From positions 1-64,000 of the forward strand of contig NZ_MUXF01000014.1 in assembly GCF_003063295.1 (NCBI RefSeq): 64,000 bases of DNA. Reading direction: 5' to 3'. Under the pieces are notes generated by a model. It saw only the letters and a program-made list of their open reading frames with translations. It was not told where the DNA came from and did no database searches. This DNA comes from Arcobacter lacus. GTDB lineage: Bacteria > Campylobacterota > Campylobacteria > Campylobacterales > Arcobacteraceae. Made by a program: the position numbers and the translations under genes. Positions within the stretch are counted from its first letter, which is position 1, and each line of letters begins with the position of its first letter. This document shows, in pieces, positions 58,303-64,000 of the stretch.

Positions 58303-59187
58303 TTGGATGAACAATTATCAAAAGGAATAAAATATATACTTCTTGCTTCATTTTTATTCGCACTTATGAGTGTTGCTGCAAAACAGTTAAGTAACTCTAT
58401 GAGCTCGGTAGAAGTTGTATTTTTTAGGAATATTTTTGGAGTAATATTTATTTTAATATCTATTTATCGCTCTCCATTAAAACAACTTGGTGGAAAATTT
58501 TGGTTATTGATATTTAGAGGATTTATTGGTTTTGTTGCCCTTTTATTTTTCTTTTATAATATTTCAAATATTCCTTTAGGTGAAGCTATGACTTTTTCCA
58601 AAACTTCTACAATTTTTACAGCAATTTTTGCTTATATATTTTTAAAAGAAAAATTAGGTGTTAGAGGCTGGACTGGTGTTTTTATAGGATTTATTGGAAT
58701 TTTATTTATCACTGAATTTAATGGAACAAATTTAGAAAAAAGTGACTATTTAGGGATACTTTCAGGAATAGGAGCGGCACTTGCATATACTTCTGTGAGA
58801 GAACTTAGAAAATACTATGATTCAAGAGCAATAGTTTTATCTTTTATGGCAATAGGAGCACTTGGACCACTAATTTTGATGATAATTGGAAATTTTTATA
58901 CAAACCCTCATCTTGATTTTATGTTAGCAACTTTTGTTATGCCACAGCTAAGTGATTGGATATTTATTTTACTTTTAGGAACTTTTGCAACATTAGCACA
59001 AATTCTTATGACAAAAGCATATTCTTTTGCAAAAGCTGGAATAATCGGCACTATTTCATATAGTGACATAGCCTTCTCAATAATTTTAGGGACTATTTTA
59101 GGAGATAATTTTCCTTCATTTTTGATAGTTTTAGGTATAATCTTGATTATTATGAGTGGATTATTAGTATCCACTAAAAAAAATTGA
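58303..59187 (+). CDS. EamA/DMT-family transporter
   Basis: A 294-residue membrane protein of about ten helices, made of two related halves (EamA domains around 10-135 and 150-290), as in drug/metabolite exporters. The start is TTG at 58303, chosen because AAGGA lies 6 nt upstream. The substrate is unknown. It is upstream of kdsA (12 bp) and reads with it. Confidence 0.88.
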   Translation: MDEQLSKGIKYILLASFLFALMSVAAKQLSNSMSSVEVVFFRNIFGVIFILISIYRSPLKQLGGKFWLLIFRGFIGFVALLFFFYNISNIPLGEAMTFSKTSTIFTAIFAYIFLKEKLGVRGWTGVFIGFIGILFITEFNGTNLEKSDYLGILSGIGAALAYTSVRELRKYYDSRAIVLSFMAIGALGPLILMIIGNFYTNPHLDFMLATFVMPQLSDWIFILLLGTFATLAQILMTKAYSFAKAGIIGTISYSDIAFSIILGTILGDNFPSFLIVLGIILIIMSGLLVSTKKN

Positions 59188-59199
59188 AGGATTTTTTAA

Positions 59200-60003
59200 A
59201 TGTTAAAAATAATGACAGGACCATGTGTCCTTGAAGATAGAGATACGGTGATGAAAATCGCTGAAAAATTAAAACCTTTAAGTGAAGATAAAAGAGTAGA
59301 ATTTTATTTTAAAGCTTCATTTGATAAAGCAAATAGAACAAGTTTAAGTTCATTTAGAGGACCAGGTCTTGATGAAGGACTAAAAATTTTTGAAGAGATA
59401 AAAAAAGAGTTTGGATATAAAGTTGTAACTGATATTCATGAATCATATCAAGCAGCTCCTGCTGGAGAAATCATAGATATTTTACAAATTCCTGCTTTTT
59501 TATGCAGACAAACAGATTTACTTGTAGCAGCTGCAAAAACTCCTGCAAAAATAAATATCAAAAAAGGACAATTCCTTGCAGCTGATGCTATGAAACACCC
59601 AGTTGAAAAAGTATTAAATACAAGAGGAATAGACGAAGTATCTTATGAAAACTCGCAAAAAGCTGGTGTTTGGCTTTGTGAAAGAGGAAATACCTTTGGA
59701 TATGGTGCTTTAGTTGTGGATATGAGAAACCTTATACTTCTACGACAATATGCTCCAGTAATTTTTGATGCAACACATAGTGTACAAATACCAAGTACTG
59801 GTGGAACAACAGGAGGAAATAGCTCTTTTGTACCATATATGGCAAGAGCAGCAGCAAGTGTTGGTGTAGATGGATTTTTCTTTGAAACACATATTGATCC
59901 AAAAACTGCAAAAAGTGATGGACCAAATATGCTACAAATTGATGATTTATATAAAACTATGAATGAGATTTTTGCAATCAAAGAAGCTTTAGGGTATAAT
60001 TGA
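59200..60003 (+). CDS. kdsA: 3-deoxy-D-manno-octulosonate 8-phosphate synthase
   Basis: A 267-residue KdsA that makes Kdo 8-phosphate from arabinose 5-phosphate and phosphoenolpyruvate for the LPS inner core. TGPCVLEDRDTVM, FKASFDKANRTS, ERGNTFGYGALVVDMRNL and DATHSVQIPS are the family blocks. The kdsA-ribH-nusB-pyrF order is common in Campylobacterota. Confidence 0.97.
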   Translation: MLKIMTGPCVLEDRDTVMKIAEKLKPLSEDKRVEFYFKASFDKANRTSLSSFRGPGLDEGLKIFEEIKKEFGYKVVTDIHESYQAAPAGEIIDILQIPAFLCRQTDLLVAAAKTPAKINIKKGQFLAADAMKHPVEKVLNTRGIDEVSYENSQKAGVWLCERGNTFGYGALVVDMRNLILLRQYAPVIFDATHSVQIPSTGGTTGGNSSFVPYMARAAASVGVDGFFFETHIDPKTAKSDGPNMLQIDDLYKTMNEIFAIKEALGYN

Positions 60004-60036
60004 TACCTTATTTTTAAACAAATTTTGGAGAAACAG

Positions 60037-60507
60037 ATGAAAGTAATAGAAGGTGTTTTAAGACTTAAAGGAAATGAAAAAATTGCCGTTATAAATGGTA
60101 GATTTAATCACATAATAACAGATAGACTAGTAGAAGGTGCACGTGATGCTTTCAAAAGACATGGTGGAAATGAAGATAATTTAGATTTAATTTTAGTTCC
60201 AGGAGCTTTTGAAATACCATTTGCTTTAGAAAAAGCGTTATCAAGTGGAAAATATGATGCTGTTTGTTGTGTTGGTGCAGTAATAAGAGGAGCAACTCCA
60301 CACTTTGATTACATTAGTGCTGAAGCTACAAAAGGTATCGCAACAGTTGGACTAAAATATGGAAAACCTGTATCAAATGGTGTTTTAACAACTGATACAA
60401 TAGAACAAGCAATTGAAAGAGCTGGTTCAAAAGTTGGTAACAAAGGTGCTGAAGCTATGGTTACTATTATTGAAATGTTAGATTTATATAACGAAATGGG
60501 GAAATAA
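60037..60507 (+). CDS. ribH: 6,7-dimethyl-8-ribityllumazine synthase
   Basis: A 156-residue lumazine synthase, the penultimate step of riboflavin synthesis. [34 protein letters not shown] and [15 protein letters not shown] are typical. The ATG at 60037 is chosen because GGAG lies 6 nt upstream. A TTG at 60025 overlaps that site. Lies 33 bp after kdsA and 2 bp before nusB. Confidence 0.96.
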   Translation: MKVIEGVLRLKGNEKIAVINGRFNHIITDRLVEGARDAFKRHGGNEDNLDLILVPGAFEIPFALEKALSSGKYDAVCCVGAVIRGATPHFDYISAEATKGIATVGLKYGKPVSNGVLTTDTIEQAIERAGSKVGNKGAEAMVTIIEMLDLYNEMGK

Positions 60508-60509
60508 TT

Positions 60510-60905
60510 TTGGCAACTAGAACACAAGCAAGAGAGTCTGTTATTGGTCTATTATATGCTTATGATTTAGGAAATGATGGTATTACTAAATTTGTAGATG
60601 AAATTTTAGAAGAGAAAAAAATAAGAAATAATCAAAAAGATTTTGCACTTAATTTATTTAATGGGACTATCAAAAACTTAAGCCAAATCGATGAAAATAT
60701 AGTTTCAAACTTAAATCAGGGAACATTAGAAGATATAGGTTCTGTTGAAAAATCTATTTTAAGACTTGCAATTTATGAAATTTTATTTGAAAGTTTACCA
60801 AAAGCAATAATTATAAATGAAGCTATCGAACTATCAAAAAGATTAGCTAGTGATGGTGCTCCAAAATTTATAAATGGTTTACTTGATAAAATAGTAAAGG
60901 CTTAA
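60510..60905 (+). CDS. nusB: Transcription antitermination factor NusB
   Basis: A 131-residue NusB with [21 protein letters not shown] at the start (after decoding the TTG start at 60510) and ILRLAIYEI and [20 protein letters not shown] near the end. It joins NusE on rRNA boxA during antitermination. It starts 2 bp after ribH and ends 1 bp before pyrF. Confidence 0.95.
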   Translation: MATRTQARESVIGLLYAYDLGNDGITKFVDEILEEKKIRNNQKDFALNLFNGTIKNLSQIDENIVSNLNQGTLEDIGSVEKSILRLAIYEILFESLPKAIIINEAIELSKRLASDGAPKFINGLLDKIVKA

Positions 60906-60906
60906 A

Positions 60907-61605
60907 ATGAATAAAGCTATGAAACTATGTGTATCTTTAGATTTAGAAACGGCAAAAGAGAATCTAGACCTTGTAAAACAATTAAAAGATTTTGATGTAT
61001 GGTTAAAAGTTGGGTTTAGAACTTATTTAAGAGATGGTAAAAAGTTTTTAGAAGAGTTAAAAGCTATAAATCCAAATTTTAAAATATTTTTAGATTTAAA
61101 ACTATACGATATTCCAAATACAATGGCTGATGCAGCTGAAGATATATCAAAATTTGGAATAATTGATATGTTTAATGTTCACGCAAGTGCTGGAATTATT
61201 GCTATGAAAACAGTTATGGAAAGAATAAAGGATATTCCAAATAAACCTTTAGTTTTAGCTGTAACTGCTCTTACATCATTCGATAATGAAAATTTTAAAG
61301 CAATCTATAATGAAGATATAGAAACAAAAGCAAGACAATTTGCAAAAGATACTTTTGAAGCAGGAATGGATGGGGTTGTATGCTCAGCTTTTGAAAGTTT
61401 AGATATAAAAAATAACACTTCAAAAGATTTTATTACTTTATGTCCAGGAATTCGTCCTTTTGGAGAAGATAGTGGTGACCAAAAAAGAGTTGCTGATATT
61501 GCTTTCTCAAAAGAAAATTTAGTAGATTTTATAGTTGTTGGAAGACCTATTTACAAATCAGATAATCCAAAAAAAGTTGTAGAAGAGATATTAAAAAGCA
61601 TTTAA
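60907..61605 (+). CDS. pyrF: Orotidine 5'-phosphate decarboxylase
   Basis: A 232-residue PyrF that makes UMP. The catalytic block [13 protein letters not shown] has the D-x-K-x-x-D set, and [18 protein letters not shown] binds phosphate. Last gene of the kdsA-ribH-nusB-pyrF string. A tRNA promoter lies 42 bp downstream. Confidence 0.96.
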   Translation: MNKAMKLCVSLDLETAKENLDLVKQLKDFDVWLKVGFRTYLRDGKKFLEELKAINPNFKIFLDLKLYDIPNTMADAAEDISKFGIIDMFNVHASAGIIAMKTVMERIKDIPNKPLVLAVTALTSFDNENFKAIYNEDIETKARQFAKDTFEAGMDGVVCSAFESLDIKNNTSKDFITLCPGIRPFGEDSGDQKRVADIAFSKENLVDFIVVGRPIYKSDNPKKVVEEILKSI

Positions 61606-61646
61606 TATCCCTTTTTCACATTTTAAGTCATATTTAAGAGATATGT

Positions 61647-61663
61647 TATTATAATTCCCGTCC
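61647..61663 (+). promoter_or_regulatory. Stable-RNA promoter of the tRNA-Ser/tRNA-CAT pair
   Basis: TATAAT at 61650-61655 with a C-rich discriminator CCCGTCC. The 17 bp are identical to the tRNA-Asn promoter at 91-107. The -35 region is weak here (no TTGACA at the right distance). Confidence 0.75.
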
Positions 61664-61699
61664 TGATTTTATTAAAATAAATTCAGACAGCTGAAGAAT

Positions 61700-61790
61700 G
61701 GACAGTTGGGTGAGTTGGCTGAAACCACCTCCCTGCTAAGGAGACGTACTGGCAACGGTACCGAGGGTTCAAATCCCTCACTGTCCGCCA
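61700..61790 (+). tRNA. tRNA-Ser (GCT)
   Basis: GGACAGT acceptor stem, long variable arm (about 16 nt) typical of class II tRNAs, anticodon loop with GCT (stem CTCC/GGAG), TTCAAAT T loop and encoded CCA at the end. Confidence 0.93.
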
Positions 61791-61794
61791 TCGT

Positions 61795-61871
61795 GGGTCA
61801 TTAGCTCAGCTGGTTAGAGCACTCGGCTCATAACCGAGTGGTCGAAGGTTCGAGTCCTTCATGACCCACCA
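61795..61871 (+). tRNA. tRNA with anticodon CAT (Met or Ile2)
   Basis: A 77-nt cloverleaf with acceptor GGGTCAT/ATGACCC, D arm GCTCAGCTGGTTAGAGC, anticodon loop CTCATAA, T arm GGTTCGAGTCC and encoded CCA. The sequence around the anticodon (CGG CTCATAA CCG) resembles tRNA-Ile2 of other bacteria, which is converted by TilS. An elongator Met is also possible. The acceptor stem excludes the initiator, since it has a normal G1-C72 pair. Confidence 0.85.
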
Positions 61872-62004
61872 CTTATATATTTCTTTTTAATTCAAATTTT
61901 TCAAATCCCAAACCAAATTCAAAATATTATACTTTTATAATTGCTTTTTTTCAAAACAATTAAATATACTAAAATTAATAATTACTATTACTAAAGCTTT
62001 ATTT

Positions 62005-62019
62005 TGATATCATTTATCA
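62005..62019 (+). promoter_or_regulatory. Fur-box-like palindrome
   Basis: TGATATCATTTATCA resembles the 15-bp Fur half-site pattern TGATAATNATTATCA in 11 of 14 defined positions. It lies 24 bp before the start of the small Cys-rich FeoB-associated-type gene, which would fit iron control. Score is by eye only. Confidence 0.35.
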
Positions 62020-62043
62020 GATATTTTAATTTTAGGAATTATT

Positions 62044-62163
62044 ATGGAAAATATTATCTTATTAGCTATTACGCTAGGTGCACTATTTTATTTATATAAA
62101 AAAATTTTTAAAAATAATGGTTGTAATTGCGGAAAGAGTTCTTGTAAATCAAATGAAAAATAG
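62044..62163 (+). CDS. Small Cys-rich membrane protein, FeoB-associated type
   Basis: A 39-residue protein: one N-terminal membrane helix (about 3-19), then a short basic tail with CNCGKSSC (Cys27, 29, 34). This is the layout of FeoB-associated Cys-rich membrane proteins, which help Fe(II) uptake. No FeoA or FeoB is nearby, so it may serve a different metal. AGGAA 6 nt upstream, and it overlaps the ABC ATPase gene by 11 bp. Confidence 0.7.
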   Translation: MENIILLAITLGALFYLYKKIFKNNGCNCGKSSCKSNEK

Positions 62164-62995
62164 CGATATAGTAATAGATATCTCAAATTTATCTTATTCA
62201 TATAATTCTAAAAAGATTTATGAAAATCTAAACTTACAAATAAAAGAAGGCACTATTTTTGGTCTTTTAGGGAAAAATGGTGTAGGAAAATCTACTTTAA
62301 TAAATATTTTAATGGGCTTTTTAAAACCAAATAGTGGAAAATGTTTGATTTTTGGAGAGCCATCTCATAATTTGAGTGCAAAAACAAAAAAAAATATTGC
62401 TTTATTATATGAAGGATTTATAACTTATGATTTTATGAGCATAAAAGAGATAGAAAAATATTTTGCACCCTTTTATCAAAATTGGAATAAAAAAGTTTTT
62501 TATGAGTTAATAAATCTTATGAATTTAAATCATAATCAAAAACTCTCAACTTTATCTTTTGGGCAAAAATCACAAGTAATTTTAGGACTTTTATTTGCTC
62601 AGGATGCAAAACTACTAATTCTTGATGATTATTCAATGGGACTTGATGCAGGATACAGAAGATTATTTATTGATTATTTAAAAGATTATGTAAAAGAAAC
62701 AAATAAAACTGTACTTATTACTTCACATATTATGAGTGATTTAGTTGATTTGATTGATGACATCGCAATCATACAAAAAGATAAAGAGGTTTATAAAAGT
62801 AGTATGAAAGATTTTATAGAAAATTTTAGATGTTATAAATTAAATGAAAATGAACAAATAGATTTAAAAAATGTACATAGAGTTGAATCTCATAAAAATT
62901 ACAAAAAAATTTATACATTTGAAAACTTTGATTCATTAGAAGAATTAGAAGTTGATTTTGAAGACAAATTTTTGGGATATGTAGGGAAATACTAA
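62153..62995 (+). CDS. ABC transporter ATP-binding protein with a D-D Walker B
   Basis: A 280-residue ABC ATPase. Walker A is GKNGVGKST (40-48), signature LSFGQKSQV is about 131-139, and the D loop is YSMGLD. Walker B ends LILDD, with Asp in place of the catalytic Glu. The H-loop His is present (VLITSHIMSDL). Start ATG 62153 overlaps the small gene by 11 bp. An upstream frame from 62078 is rejected because it would run across the small gene. The permease follows in a TAATG junction. Confidence 0.85.
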   Translation: MKNSDIVIDISNLSYSYNSKKIYENLNLQIKEGTIFGLLGKNGVGKSTLINILMGFLKPNSGKCLIFGEPSHNLSAKTKKNIALLYEGFITYDFMSIKEIEKYFAPFYQNWNKKVFYELINLMNLNHNQKLSTLSFGQKSQVILGLLFAQDAKLLILDDYSMGLDAGYRRLFIDYLKDYVKETNKTVLITSHIMSDLVDLIDDIAIIQKDKEVYKSSMKDFIENFRCYKLNENEQIDLKNVHRVESHKNYKKIYTFENFDSLEELEVDFEDKFLGYVGKY

Positions 62996-64000
62996 TGTTT
63001 CAATCAATTTTTATAAAAGAATGGCTAAAAACTAAAGCTTTTTTATCATTTTCAGTTTTAATTTCAATAATAATATTAGGATATTTTACATTTAGGTTAA
63101 ACTTCGAGTTTTCAACAGTTGAACCTGAATCTATGATGTGGTATCGATTTGTTCAATTAGAACAAAAACCTTATTTTGATTTAATATTTTTTTATCTCAT
63201 TTTTGGCTGTTTATTCGCTTTATTTCAGTTTTTACCAGAACTTATTCAAAAAAGAGTAAAAGTAACTATTCATCTACCTTTAAATTTGATTCAAATAGTT
63301 TTTTCTCATATTTTTATTGGTTTAATTTTTATTGTACTTTTTTGCACTTTCATTTCATTATGTTTATTGACAATTACTGCACATTATTATCCAGAAGAAA
63401 TTGTGCAAATAATATTTAAAGATACTTTAGCTTTTAGTCTTATTTCTATAATTTCTTATATTTTAGTTTCAGCTTTGATTTTAGAACAAAATAAAAAAGT
63501 TTTATTTTTAAAAGCTTTAGTTTTGGTTTTATTTTTATTCATATTTGTAAAAGAACAATTTTTTATAAATGATTTTTTTATTTTATTCACTATTTTAATC
63601 TTTTCGCCATTTATTTTACTCGATAGCTTTTATAGTGTAAAACAACAAAGATTAACAATATTGTATAAAATTGGCTTTTTTATTATCTCTTTTATTCTTT
63701 TATCTTCATCTTTTTTAAATTATAAAGAGAATTATCAAAAAGAGTTTTATAAATACTACATTTTTTATTCAGATATTTTAGGAGATTTTATTTATCAAAA
63801 GAATTTTGGAGAGCATAGATTTGAGTATGGAATAAAAAATGATATAACTTTTTTACAAAAAGAGTATGAATCATATCTTCCTTTTGTTTATTGGAGAGAT
63901 TTGGATATTCAGAAAAAACTTCCAGTTACTATAAATGAAAGAGTTTTTACCAAAGATGAAATCAAAGATTCGAAATTAGGATTTGATTACAACTATAAAT
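62995..64000 (+). CDS. ABC-transporter membrane subunit, partial at the window edge
   Basis: At least 335 residues, open at the right edge. Hydrophobic segments lie at about 14-32, 60-80, 105-130, 140-165, 175-195, 200-215 and 228-245, followed by a hydrophilic region with the segment SYLPFVYWRDLDIQKKLP. Start ATG overlaps the ATPase stop (TAATG), so it is the permease of that pair. The specificity is unknown. The tail might belong to the DUF4857-type group, but this could not be checked. Confidence 0.75.
   Translation, partial: MFQSIFIKEWLKTKAFLSFSVLISIIILGYFTFRLNFEFSTVEPESMMWYRFVQLEQKPYFDLIFFYLIFGCLFALFQFLPELIQKRVKVTIHLPLNLIQIVFSHIFIGLIFIVLFCTFISLCLLTITAHYYPEEIVQIIFKDTLAFSLISIISYILVSALILEQNKKVLFLKALVLVLFLFIFVKEQFFINDFFILFTILIFSPFILLDSFYSVKQQRLTILYKIGFFIISFILLSSSFLNYKENYQKEFYKYYIFYSDILGDFIYQKNFGEHRFEYGIKNDITFLQKEYESYLPFVYWRDLDIQKKLPVTINERVFTKDEIKDSKLGFDYNYK

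Noticed and set aside
62078-62152. N-terminal extension of the ABC ATPase to 62078
   Set aside because: It would overlap most of the 39-residue Cys-rich gene in another frame. The ATPase domain starts soon after ATG 62153.

Overview
The window comes from the chromosome of a very AT-rich member of the Campylobacterota, most likely Arcobacter sensu lato (Aliarcobacter, e.g. A. butzleri or A. cryaerophilus). The reasons are the protein sequences themselves, the kdsA-ribH-nusB-pyrF gene string, a PgbA-type plasminogen-binding homologue, a short TlyA, and -10 boxes of the TA(n)AAT kind with poor -35 boxes. I see no prophage, insertion sequence, CRISPR array or rRNA operon.

Layout. (1) 1-9,350 is housekeeping, nearly all on the minus strand: a tRNA-Asn cut by the window edge, a radical SAM enzyme, hemE, a YqhA-type membrane protein, asd, gyrA, a DUF465 protein, argJ, a K+ channel and rpmB. 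GyrA carries Ile at residue 85, the position where Thr-to-Ile gives fluoroquinolone resistance in this genus. (2) 9,352-35,598 is a 26-kb lipopolysaccharide locus. It holds the complete ADP-heptose pathway (gmhB-hldD-hldE-gmhA, plus strand), three GT9 heptosyltransferase-type enzymes (waaF, waaC and one more), six other glycosyltransferases, an O-antigen-ligase-like protein, an RmlA/RmlB/aminotransferase set for a dTDP-4-amino-sugar, an MBOAT/SGNH acylation pair, an LtaS-like glycerophosphotransferase next to DgkA, an LpxL-type acyltransferase, and four kinase-fold proteins (two WaaP/Bud32-like, two YrbL-like). (3) 35,595-45,800 holds ppx, a 2[4Fe-4S] ferredoxin, an inositol-phosphatase-family protein, gltD-gltB, an EI24 membrane protein and a SPASM radical SAM protein that seems to start at an ATA codon. 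(4) 45,862-50,356 holds a chemoreceptor ending in a CheR-tether-like pentapeptide, a 58-codon gene in front of it, a non-coding stretch with two 36-bp direct repeats, an isolated secretin and a YigZ protein. (5) 50,371-61,605 is mostly plus strand: tlyA, ribF, cmoA, bcp, the PgbA homologue, a GlcD-type oxidase, YihY, an HNH protein and murA (both minus), an EamA transporter, then kdsA-ribH-nusB-pyrF. (6) 61,700-64,000 has two tRNAs and the start of an operon: a small Cys-rich FeoB-associated-type membrane protein, an ABC ATPase with an unusual Walker B, and a membrane protein running off the end.

The core logic of the window is envelope building. Heptose synthesis, Kdo synthesis (kdsA), murA, core assembly, phosphorylation, acylation, glycerophosphate transfer and DAG recycling are all present. 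The parts with least known function are the YrbL-like kinases in the LPS locus, the membrane-anchored glycosidase-like protein, the repeat-bearing chemoreceptor promoter region, and the terminal Cys-rich/ABC operon. All positions of promoters and starts are read by eye, and no database search was possible.
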